64,000 bases of DNA, taken from the NCBI RefSeq assembly GCF_040436345.1, contig NC_133223.1, positions 24,182,410 to 24,246,409 on the forward strand. The letters run 5' to 3'. The notes under the pieces were generated by a model. That model was not told where the DNA came from. It ran no database searches and saw only the letters and a list, made by a program, of their open reading frames with translations. The DNA is from Pagrus major. Its lineage: Eukaryota; Chordata; Actinopteri; Spariformes; Sparidae. This document shows, one piece after another, positions 11,201-19,771 of this stretch. Within the stretch, counting starts at the first letter, position 1. Every line of letters begins with the position of its first letter. The position numbers and the translations under genes are program-made.

Positions 11201-13552
11201 TTTTGTTTCTGTCAGTCTTACTCAAACATGTTGTGTCCTGAACAAACACGTTCAAAGTAAATTATCTCCAAAACCAAATTCTGAATGGTTTGAAACGTGC
11301 TTTTTCTTTATGGCAACAGGTCTTTTTGAGGGTCCTTGTGTGGGTGCTAGCAGAGAAAAAGATCCAAACAAAACAACTGCTAGTGGCCAAAGTCTACACA
11401 AACTTTCAGATACTGTACGACACCACATGGATCACCTCTTCACAGCCTCCCAGACATAAAGCACTCCCACTCCACATACCACACCAGCTTTGAGGTTCGA
11501 GTTTTTAAGAAAGTGGATAATGACTCCATTCACTTTGAGAAACTGAATAAAATTCAATCAGTTGTCTCGCACTGCACAATTGAAAAGCACTCAGCCAACC
11601 TGTGTGATTGGAGAACTGCACAGAGTTGATGGAGTCCACTTCAAAGCCCAGCACCTGAGAAAAGAGTAATAGAGAAGCTGTTGAAACAGTGACGTCTGCA
11701 CACAACCAGGTCTCATTGAGCTCCAACATCGCACTGTACTGTGGGAACAGCGTGGTGAATTACTGTGAGAGCACTTCAGTTTGTTTGTTTTTTTACAGTT
11801 ATATGTCCCATTGTCTTTTTTTTTTTTTAAAGGACCATACCTCATATTTTAGTGCACTTAGTTCCTGAATACTCTCTCCCGCACCTTAAAAACAACCATT
11901 TCTGCCACCTGTCTGAAAGTTAACCAGCTGAGCTCTTAGTGGAAACTTGTTGGAGATAAGAACTAGAGCCCGAATGATGCTCAATTCGTGGGGCCAATGA
12001 CAATATTCGGGACTAAAAAGTCAGATATTGTTATTTCAGCCGATATAAACGTTTTTTTTTTTTTTTTTTACAAATTCATCCCTGAAATGTCGTTATCACA
12101 CACAGAGGTAGGATATTTTACTGTTTAACAATGACATTTATTTTCTAAAGTAAACTTAACTGGGAATTTATGGGAATTGTAAATTACTACAAGCTTATTT
12201 TTTTTGCATTATAATCTCTTTAAAAAAGTATATATATGTCTGGCTATAATGAGGACGATAAAATAGACAACTGTTGTAATTTTTGCTGCTTCTGCATGGA
12301 AACACAATACAAATATTGCAAAATGAACTGATACATACATGATATTCATTATAATGCTTACAGTAAGTCTCAGAAATTTGATTGATATGGAAATGAAATG
12401 AAATAAACCAATGCAGGGCTCCAGGTTGCGAGATTTTTCATTGGTCGTACCAGTGCAACTAAAATTTAGCAGGTCTGATTTTTTGGGTTTTTTAAGAGTA
12501 GCCACAAAAAATAATTTTTTTTTGGTTGTTACAAAATCGTGTTGAGTGTACTATGATATAAATTATGTATTACACATATCTGTGCCTAAGAAATTAGATA
12601 AAAATACATTATTGGGTGCACCTAAATTATGTGTTGGTGCACCTTAATGAAAAAGTTAGGTGCACCAGGTCAACCAGAGTAAAAGTGTGGTCAGGAGGGG
12701 TGCTCCTGTTTTAGTCTTCAGTGCGACTACACAGTTTTCATTGGACGCAGTGGTGCAGGTCTGATTTTTTTAGTAGCCTGTAAAAATATTTTTTATGGTT
12801 ATTACAATTTCTTGTTGAGTGTACTATGATTTAAATGAAGAAATACAGATATATGTGCCTAAGAAATTAAAAGAAAATGCACTATTGGGTGCATGTAAAT
12901 TATGTGCTGGTGCACCCAATTATGAAAAAGTTAGGTGCACCAGTGCCTCTGCAATGGCTGCCTAAAGAGGTTAAATCAAATCCAAAACTCTTTTATTCCT
13001 TGATAAAGTTAAGTATTTGGTATATTGCTTTAATATTACCTTCTGTGTGGGGGGGAAAACATTCAAAGCTCCAACTTCTACAAATGGTTTGCTACCTGTA
13101 GCTGCTACAGTGTGTTTAGTAAGCAGTGGAAAAATCTGGCAACTAGACTCTGAGTCATTCTCATATTTCGTCATGAAGATAGTCATATCAGAGCACATTT
13201 CTCATTGAGTTTGGGGACATTTATAGTGTTTCATATTTTACAGCCACTGTCAATTAAGCTAGGTGGGTCCTTTCTTAGAATTAAAATAAAACGGAAATGT
13301 TTCGTTAGGACAGGAAATACTGTTACATTCAAAGCATGGCTCCTCTCATACATCAGGAAGTCACGCTCTGTGTAAAACACATTTTAAATATATTTTCCTG
13401 TACCTGTTTTTTCCTCTTTCTTGTAGCCTAAACTGAGACCTGTTCACCTGCACGTCAGGTCCAGCTCTTACCTGCAGCGGGAATGTCGCCGACTTGTTCC
13501 CCACGTATCCCCTGACAACATGACTCTGAATGGACAACACACGACACTCCAT
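5114..13552 (-). CDS. pdxk: Pyridoxal kinase, complete, 11 coding exons, 311 aa
   Basis: Pyridoxal kinase phosphorylates pyridoxal, pyridoxine and pyridoxamine with ATP in the cytosol, the entry step of vitamin B6 salvage. Coding exons run 13472-13552, 11600-11654, 9049-9153, 8281-8364, 7466-7500, 7140-7225, 6818-6863, 6607-6718, 5963-6099, 5810-5876 and 5114-5241. They sum to 936 nt and stay in frame across all ten junctions. The start [18 protein letters not shown] matches the vertebrate family. The ribokinase-fold signature [16 protein letters not shown] holds the catalytic Asp at about residue 229, and the end has the family's LELRMVQSK block. Human PDXK is 312 aa; this copy is two residues shorter at the N-terminus and four shorter in the [11 protein letters not shown] loop. 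The start context GGTCATGG is a good Kozak site. Teleosts can carry two pdxk paralogs, and I cannot tell which this is. Confidence 0.97.
5437..5590. repeat. 'Constant-TACTT' teleost repeat fragment in pdxk intron 10
   Basis: Repeated TACTTTTACTTAAGTA-like words match the teleost repeat characterised by ACTTAAGTA/TACTTTTA runs. Related stretches occur at 15514-15740, within 30456-31049 and at 53063-53969. Confidence 0.45.
5810..5876 (-). CDS. pdxk: pdxk coding exon 10
   Basis: Encodes [20 protein letters not shown] and AN plus one base. The acceptor is TTTTCACAG and the donor GTAGGT. Confidence 0.94.
5963..6099 (-). CDS. pdxk: pdxk coding exon 9 (catalytic GTGD)
   Basis: Encodes [11 protein letters not shown], then [20 protein letters not shown] and [13 protein letters not shown]. 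It holds the ATP-site GTGD motif with the catalytic Asp. The acceptor AATGTAG has a poor pyrimidine tract, but it is the only AG that keeps the frame; the donor is GTCAGT. Confidence 0.93.
6371..6480. repeat. AT-rich fold-back family fragment, copy 3, in pdxk intron 8
   Basis: Starts with CTGTCACTGCCAAAATCAGA and continues with AATGGCTTAATAAAT and a TGCACCAAAAA word, the same order as in the copies at 2302-2876 and 3230-3576. Only one terminus is present. Confidence 0.5.
6607..6718 (-). CDS. pdxk: pdxk coding exon 8
   Basis: Encodes [20 protein letters not shown] and on through GSQKI plus one base. The acceptor is CTCCCCAG and the donor GTACCA. Confidence 0.94.
6818..6863 (-). CDS. pdxk: pdxk coding exon 7
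   Basis: Encodes [16 protein letters not shown]. The acceptor is CACACAG and the donor GTGAGTA. Confidence 0.94.
7140..7225 (-). CDS. pdxk: pdxk coding exon 6
   Basis: Encodes [20 protein letters not shown] and then LTPNQFEA plus two bases. The acceptor is GTTTCAG and the donor GTGAGTG. Confidence 0.95.
7466..7500 (-). CDS. pdxk: pdxk coding exon 5 (35 bp)
   Basis: A very short exon encoding [12 protein letters not shown]. The acceptor is TTTTCCAG and the donor GTAAGC. Compared with the human GDKWDGEGSM loop, it lacks four residues. Confidence 0.93.
7526..7735. repeat. Small inverted-repeat element in pdxk intron 4
   Basis: The left end GTAACATTATGTAACTTTT and the right end AAGTTACATAACATTGTTA are near-perfect reverse complements. 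They bound about 210 bp with no coding potential, consistent with a MITE. Confidence 0.5.
8281..8364 (-). CDS. pdxk: pdxk coding exon 4
   Basis: Encodes [20 protein letters not shown] and on to NPSLVY. The acceptor is CCCACAG and the donor GTGAGTG. Confidence 0.95.
8714..8976 (+). repeat. CCAAT/octamer-bearing dispersed repeat, copy 1, in pdxk intron 3
   Basis: About 260 bp that align by eye at high identity with 41201-41460. Shared words are CGCTCTGTT, TAGCTCCTGTCTCTTTAAGG, CTGATTGGTCAGCTCACACA, ATTATGCAAATG, GTGATGTCACAAAGTCGCAG and ACTACTGACGAGG. The repeat matches a common teleost non-autonomous element as I remember it. No protein is encoded. Confidence 0.65.
9049..9153 (-). CDS. pdxk: pdxk coding exon 3
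   Basis: Encodes [10 protein letters not shown] through NHYDYILT, strongly family-like. The acceptor is ATCCCAG and the donor GTGAGA. Confidence 0.95.
9154..11599. other. pdxk intron 2, no recognised gene
   Basis: I see no exon, RNA gene or clear mobile-element body here. Only short homopolymer runs (for example T-rich near 10280) and unclassified AT-rich sequence are visible. Confidence 0.4.
11600..11654 (-). CDS. pdxk: pdxk coding exon 2
   Basis: Encodes [18 protein letters not shown] plus one base. The acceptor is TTTTCTCAG and the donor is CAG followed by GTTGGC, which is weaker than consensus. Intron 1 (11655-13471) contains a tandem duplication. Confidence 0.95.
11964..12070. repeat. 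Short 'CCGATATAAAC'-type teleost repeat fragment
   Basis: Words such as AGAGCCCGAATGATG and CAGCCGATATAAACG, followed by a poly-T run, resemble a GGCCGATATCGG-type teleost repeat. A related piece with ATATCGGCTACTGG lies near 23650. The call rests on word similarity only. Confidence 0.3.
12434..12943. repeat. Direct tandem duplication in pdxk intron 1
   Basis: Two diverged copies, 12434-12668 and 12735-12943, share in order TTTTCATTGG, GGTCTGATTTTTT, TGTTGAGTGTACTATGAT, TGTGCCTAAGAAATTA, ATTGGGTGCA and AAAAAGTTAGGTGCACCAG. They are separated by 66 bp. No reading frame spans the pair. Confidence 0.65.
13472..13552 (-). CDS. pdxk: pdxk coding exon 1
   Basis: Encodes residues 1-27, ending in SATFPLQ. 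The donor is CAG followed by GTAAGA. It ends in phase 0. Confidence 0.96.
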
Positions 13553-13830
13553 GACCGCAATTAGCGCCGTTTAAAAACACCGAGCAGAAACAGCAGACGT
13601 GACGAGTCCTAAAGCTGCATTAAAGATCCGTTCAGGCTCTGGCACGCTGAAACTTAGCATGTGAGGAATAACTCCAGCATTGAAGGGCAGAAGCGGCGCT
13701 GCTGCTAGTGACATTTACGCTTTTTCTTCAGGCAGCTGGAAGGACACCTAAACTGGTGCTTTCACGGGCTCATGGAGAATGTGGGAGACAACGGCTTTCT
13801 GCCAGAAAAAAAACGGCCACCTCAGTTTTT
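13553..13830 (-). promoter_or_regulatory. pdxk: Probable pdxk promoter and 5' UTR
   Basis: The interval directly upstream of the pdxk start codon contains a cluster of CpG dinucleotides and a CRE-like GTGACG word near 13600. There is no clear TATA box, and the transcription start cannot be fixed. Confidence 0.35.
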
Positions 13831-16753
13831 AGTTAGTTAAAAGATACGTCCACCATTTCTGAATACTGTTTTAAAACAATTGACAGGTTCCTCATGTGAA
13901 TATTGTCATAGAATTGACTTTCTGTGATCATCCTCCCTTTCACACTGACCAGTAAAGGATCCCTTCGTACGCACTTTGAATGCAGCCTACACAGAAACAT
14001 TTTTTCTGAGACCTTTTTTCTCAATTAATGCAGCTCAGCTACATTGAGTTTGTCTACAAGTAACTTATTTAAAATGAGTTTTAATAGTGTTGATTAAAAC
14101 TGAGGAAGGTATGAATACACATAAATTAAAGCTTAATGACTTTTAAAAAACAAAACAAAAAAAACTACTTTTTTTTCTTCTTTACATTTTCCTGCTAATA
14201 AAGTAGGTCACACCAATGACGTCAACTAAAAGCTTCATATGAAATCTCAAGATAAATGTGAACATTTCTTAAAGCTGAAAAGAGACAGTGGACTGAACCA
14301 TTTCCTTACTTCACAGATCTTCAGGAAATAGGTCAAAGGACGAAAAGTGATGTCATCAGTGGGAGACGATTACTTTCATTATATATTTCATATTATTTAT
14401 TTCTTTATGTAATGTATTTGATAGTTATTAATACATTAGTGCATTTTAAAAACATGGTTTTGAACTCAAAATACAGCACTTTCCTTCTATACATGACTGT
14501 GGGGACAAGTAGTTCTGTGGTGCCTGGAATATTAAATAACAAATATTGACAAATTAATGGACCGAGACACAGTTCAAATAACCTATATTTGTATTATAAC
14601 ATCTGAAATAAAATTTAAGTCTAAAGTGTTTTTCAGGTGTAATTTTTCTGTAAACGGAGGGGACAGAAAAATAGATGTTTCCATAGAATGACCCAAATCA
14701 TGTGTCAGTATTTGCAGTGTAAGTGATCGGGAACAACCATCTCCTCTACCTCCCAATATGGCAGTCAGCACATAGGCCGCCTGTGACACATTTAAATCAC
14801 ACATCAGTGTTTTGCCCAAACAACATTCTCTCCTGGTGACTATGCTGTTTATATGAATATGAGGCTTCAGCAGACTGAGAAAAATAGAAAAAGTTACAAC
14901 AATTTTAGCTCTGGTGGATTCAAACATGTCCCCATGGTTGAAAAAACGTACCCTCCTGGATGCCCCTGTTGTAGACAATACATGTTAAAGTGCCCTCTAT
15001 GGTGGCCCAATGTGCAAGGAGATGTGATAAAGTGCCCTGTCAGTGGAGGAACTGTGATGCAGTGCATGCAGCTGGTGCTCTTTTGAATTTTTGGGGCTCT
15101 GCCCTTCAGACAGCCCGAGTTTGCCTCTGTTTTTTCAATGCAAATTCTCCCTTTGTGCTCCCCTGGACAGTTTTCCCGTGCTGAAACTTTGGAAGATATC
15201 CAGGGGATTTTTTTAATTACTCATATTGGCTTCATATAAACGTTGAAATGGATTTTTCAGTTGATTTGGCAACAGATGTGGACAGCTGGCTATTGTTTGA
15301 AGACAGGCTTGAAAAACTGTGACCCTATCCTTTAGTAGTAGCTGAGCAGTTTTTTTTACTCCTTACAAAACACTTTTAATTGATACAATATTCAGAATAG
15401 AAATCATACATTTTCAACAATTTAGTCCAAAAATAAAATAAAAATAAATACAAATTATTCACATCATTTTTAGAATCAGATTTTCAGACCTTCATGTATA
15501 CAGCAAAATTCCAGGGGTGGAAGTAACTAATCTACCTTAGTTACTTTTAATTGAGTACAATTTGAATTAATATCTAAACCTTTCATCTGCATTTTTGCAG
15601 CCAATAAGGCTATCTGATCACAAATGGGCCAATGAAAATGCTGACATACTGACAATATCAGTAGTTGTACTTGTAATTGAGTAATACTCCAGTAGCTGTA
15701 CTTGTACTTGAGTACAGACTTTCAGTACTCTTTCCTACACTGCAAAATTCACAAATCAATGACAAAATATAACCAATTAATACTATAAAGTGGTTAAGCA
15801 CAGCCAAGGCTGCACTATGCTTGAATTTTTTTTCATTATATATTACATTATATGCATATTAGTAATGATTTGCATCAGGATCTTTATTAAAATACACACA
15901 GCATTAGAAGGTTATGGCAATTAAATGATTGTTATAAATGTTTGATGAAGGTTTTGTATAAGGATGGACATCAAACACAAAAAGTTACCTGTGAATTATT
16001 GCCATGTAATTCATCAAGTGGTGCCATCTGTGGGTGATCCTTTGCACATGTAAACAGAGTGTTTGTGAGTGATTTTTAGATGTAAAATAGTCCACAGCTA
16101 AAATAATTTGGCAGTTGTTTATGAGAAAACCTCATTGTTTCCTTCTTAATTTCAGACAGAATATGAGTTTTACTCCCCCCACATTATACTTTAATTTGTA
16201 GTGTAATTGTTTTTATAAAACTACACATTCATTTTGTCACGTCTGGAGCCAGATGTAAAATATGGCAAGTCATTGTTTATTCCTTTGACCTTTGATCTTA
16301 GTTGAGCAATTTGAATAAGCCTGTTATGCTCAGAATTCTGATCGACTGAGGTAAGTATTTCGGGCACCACTAGAGGGCACAAGAGGAGAGAGGATTGATT
16401 TGAATCTGACTGACTGAAAAGAAAAAAAGGCTGTAACCATAATACTCAGAGAGAGAATGCTTTTTATATTTATATTTAAATGAAATATCACAAAGAGGGA
16501 CATTAATGAAGATGTAAAGTGAAGAATTCAATACTGACATTTGTGTATGGTCTTTGTTTATTAATCCATGTTCTTGCAAATCTGTGTGCATGGATGTACA
16601 TGATCAGCCACAAGCACAGAAACCACACTGAATCATGTTTTTCAGGCTTTTAATCTTGTTTAAACTGAGAATCACAAACAATCCCTTTACCCAGCTCGAG
16701 TGGGAACATCAAAACATGCCAACCTATCATTGTACCAGCCTGAAGGACTGTAA
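13831..16753. other. Intergenic sequence between pdxk and chpf, left part
   Basis: No recognised gene. A 'TACTT' repeat lies at 15514-15740. Minus- and plus-strand open frames around 14583-15184 show no homology I recognise and no splice context, so they were not called. Confidence 0.4.
15514..15740. repeat. 'TACTT' teleost repeat fragment
   Basis: Begins with GGGGTGGAAGTAACTAATCT and ends with TTGAGTACAGACTTTCAGTA, containing several GTACTTGTA words. Same family as the fold-back at 53063-53969. Confidence 0.5.
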
Positions 16754-17724
16754 CTGGACTATGAGGAGTTCTCTTATTCAGATGCTGCTCAGGCTGTGCA
16801 GGTCAGGGGCTCAGGAGGAGGGTGGAGGTCTCGCTGAGATCACGGGTGAGATCTGGGGCAGCGAGTTTCAGGAGAGGACTCAGATGAAAGATCGAGTGAG
16901 CAGACCACAAAGCACACTGGCCCTGACATCTGGCTGAGGAGCACAGAGGCCAGATAGAGAGCGGCGAGAGCCAGGTGGACGAGCTGAAAGGCGAGCTAAT
17001 CATCGCTAAAGTACGCGTGAAGCAGCTGCAGAGAGACTTCAGGTACATACTGAGGACTTGTTTTGTGGATCGTTAATAATGATGTTCTGTCAGCGCGCTG
17101 TGGTTCTGACTTAAAAATCTGGATAAATCCTTAAAGAAATAATGTGGTATGGAGAGGGTAGTTTGAGATTAAGTCAATGAAAAAGAGAGTTCACTGGGTT
17201 GTAATATTTGTGATTATATTCAAGCCCATATTGCTTTTAATCATTCACAAGACGCACAAAAATCTACCCTTTTCTCTTTCCCAGCCCAAGGCACCACATT
17301 GATTTCTGTGGGAGCTGGACTTCACTGCCAGAAAGAGCCAAACAAGGGACCTGGAAACACAGAATAAACTTGAATATCTTAAATTATGCATTTTAAATCA
17401 TAAAAATGATACAAAATTTAGACTGGGTGTGCAGTGTATGAGTGCAACAAAAGAAAATAGGGAAGACAAGATACAAAAGCTTGTAATATTAGTTTGTAAT
17501 AAGTACCAGAGGAAAGAACTTGATGATGAAAAGATGCTCAGTGTACGTACATACAGTCTATATGGTATGTATACATACAGTTATTCATAATAAGACAAGT
17601 TGCATCAATACAGGGCAACAGTTCCAAGAGAGAAAGAGTGCATCATTGGAAGTATTCACATCCTTTCTCTCTTACTGAATGTCTGTATATTATTTTTCTG
17701 TTCAGGACCCAGAAGGACGACTAG
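16754..17724 (+). pseudogene. Possible relic of a coiled-coil protein gene
   Basis: Three short coding-like stretches sit in order but in three different frames. 16754-16801 gives LDYEEFSYSDAAQAVQ, 16820-16927 gives LAEITGEIWGSEFQERTQMK and beyond, and 16930-17042 gives ESQVDELKGELIIAKVRVKQ then LQRDF. The last is charged, with heptad-like Leu/Val spacing. It ends AG at a GTACAT donor, and a pyrimidine-rich acceptor at 17705 would add RTQKDD and a stop at 17722-17724. An in-frame TGA sits just before the third stretch. I do not recognise the family. It may be a decayed gene, a few exons of a small gene, or chance. Confidence 0.3.
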
Positions 17725-18439
17725 AGTCACATCCATGTGACATTAACTGTAAATTAGTTATTTATGTAGCTTAAAATCACAATTCACAACGTGTCAGGGG
17801 ACTTTACACTCTGTACAGTGTACAATGCCATCTGTCCTTAGAGCATTGATTTGAGTAAGGAAAAACTGATGGAGCTTATTTCAAGTGTCAGCCTATATAG
17901 TATTTTTTCTCTCAAACTTTATTGACTACAATCATGTTAAACATAAATAACATATACACAAGTTTATGGGAAAGGGGTTGCGCAAGAAGCTTTAAACATT
18001 CAAGAAAAGCAAAATAATACATAGGAGAGAAAAAATAAACAAATTCAGGACCACAGATAAATGAAAAAGTAATATTAGACAATTATTTTATATTTTTCAA
18101 ATGCTGTTTTTTTTTTGCTGTCCTATTTTTCAACCTGACTACGGAAGACTATGTTTCAGGCCGAGACATACAGTACCTAAAGCAATCTCGGTGAATGCAA
18201 GTATGCAAGAATGTAACTAAATTCATTTACTTAAAAGTCCTATTTGTAGGAAAAGTTGATTTTTGAGTCTCACTCCCAACTTTGCAGATTACATGTTGCA
18301 TCAGAGCCAAAGTAGTGCATCTCTAAATTAATTTATTTTTCCTGAAATTCCCTCTAATTAAACCCTTTAATAATAACTACTTGTTTGGGTGACTTTCATT
18401 TTTAGCAAAGTAACATTTTACCGCAACACCTGTACTTTT
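17725..18439. other. Intergenic, unclassified
   Basis: No gene seen. A weak 'TACTT'-like stretch lies around 18195-18440. Confidence 0.35.
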
Positions 18440-18719
18440 AAAGGAGCACTATGTTTATTTATGATATTAACAAAGTAACACAAACTGAGACTTTTTTTTC
18501 CCATAATTGAATAAACAAGCTGTTCTCAGGGGAAAATAAGGTCCCCAGAACACTGTCTGAAGCTAAAAATGTGTCAGGGTCCGCCACATATTAACAAACA
18601 ACAGTATGAAATTGTGTTTGTATGTTTATTCAGTCATGAAAACAAAGATTATTTATTTAGTTTGTTTCGGCATTTTCTTATTAAAACTCCTTCCCCAAAA
18701 CTACACAGTGCACCTTTAA
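18440..18719. repeat. 'TAAAGG(T/G)GCAC' MITE, copy 1
   Basis: The left end AAAGGAGCACTATG and the right end ACTACACAGTGCACCTTTAA are inverted relative to each other. The interior shares AAACAAGCTGTTCTCAGRGG, AAAATAAGGTCCCC, CAGGGTCYGCCACATAT and AGTATGAAATTGTG with the copies at 20020-20390 and 20870-21087. No coding capacity. Confidence 0.65.
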
Positions 18720-19241
18720 GTGTGACTTTTCAGTATCGACTGCGACCTCGCACAATCCAGGTCAAACTTTTTGCACTACTGGATAAACCTGGACAGTCTT
18801 CACCTACCTTAAAATTGGTCACACTATATTCATAATTTTATATTTTTTATTATTTCTTTCAAGTATCTTTAGTATTGTTTGTTGTTTTGCACCTACAGAT
18901 CACAGCAAACTCCTCATACGTGTAAACTTACTTGGCAATAAAAGCAATTCTGATTCAGATGTTTCATGCTCTAATAACATTTATGGTTTTCAGTCTGAAC
19001 ATGCTACCAGCTGTATGTAACCCACTGTTAGAAAGAAGCCCTCCTGGTACAGCTCAGTGCAGTGTGTGACAGCTGTGTGGGTAGAGCCATCACCTGCCGT
19101 AAACACACCGCGGGTGCGTTCCGGTTCACATTTCCCTGCCGTCGGTCTGTGTGAATATCCCTCCGCGCTGCGCAGCCTGGATTCCTTCACACGGTCTGGA
19201 ACTAGCCCCGCCTGTGATGCTATCGTCTGGCCGGGGCCGGG

Positions 19242-19273
19242 GGGAGGAGGAGGAGGAGGAGGAGGAGGAGGAG
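19242..19273 (+). repeat. (GGA)n microsatellite in the chpf promoter
   Basis: About ten GGA/GAG units directly follow CCGGGGCCGGGG. The run is purine-only on the plus strand. Confidence 0.85.
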
Positions 19274-19350
19274 CCAGGTCGCAGCTAGACTTGACACGTA
19301 AGAATCCTGCGTGAATTTCAAGGAAGAAACCTCATCTTCTCTCAAAGTTG

Positions 19351-19431
19351 ATGTCGATACAGCTGCTCGGCGTCAGACTCGATGTACAGTTGAGCTGCCC
19401 CGCACCAGAAGCCTGTTCGGACGCGTTGTGA
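19351..19431 (+). other. Upstream ORF in the chpf leader (26 codons)
   Basis: An ATG at 19351 opens a frame that stops with TGA at 19429-19431, about 50 bp before the chpf start. It matters only if transcription begins upstream of it. The product resembles nothing known to me. Confidence 0.35.
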
Positions 19432-19481
19432 AGCGACGCGGTGGGGGGACGACCGTGAGGACGTAGCAGCCGACGCGCAAG

Positions 19482-19771
19482 ATGAGATTCTCGGCGTTTG
19501 TTTCTGTGCTGCGCTCGGTCGGCCCGGTGGTGATCGGCATTTCTTTGGGGTTCACGTTGAGTCTGCTGAGTGTGAACTGGACGGAAGACGCGTGTTACCG
19601 GGACGCTAAGGACGGGGGGGATGTGACTCTGGGGCAGGACGCACAGCTCAAAGGAGCCCGCAAGCCCAACTCCATCTCCACCGTCAACGATGTGGAGTCC
19701 GAGGAGGACTTTGAACCGAGAATAGTCCCGTACAAACAAGTCCAGCAGAGCGCCCCGAAGAAAGTTTTCAG
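19482..19771 (+). CDS. chpf: chpf coding exon 1
   Basis: Encodes residues 1-96 plus two bases. It contains the signal-anchor (SVLRSVGPVVIGISLGFTLS) and a stem with a short acidic stretch (ESEEDFEP). The donor is CAG followed by GTGAGC. Confidence 0.96.

Larger units (their letters stand above)
19090..19481 (+). promoter_or_regulatory. chpf: chpf CpG-rich promoter and 5' UTR
   Basis: The CpG density rises sharply from about 19090 and stays high into the first coding exon. An Sp1-type CCCCGCC word occurs at 19206-19212, followed by a GGA trinucleotide run at 19242-19273 in a purine-rich block. No TATA box is evident. The transcription start is not defined by sequence. Confidence 0.55.

Noticed and set aside
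14583-15184. Open frames of 131, 77 and 64 codons between pdxk and chpf
   Set aside because: No recognisable domain, overlapping on both strands, and no splice or Kozak support.
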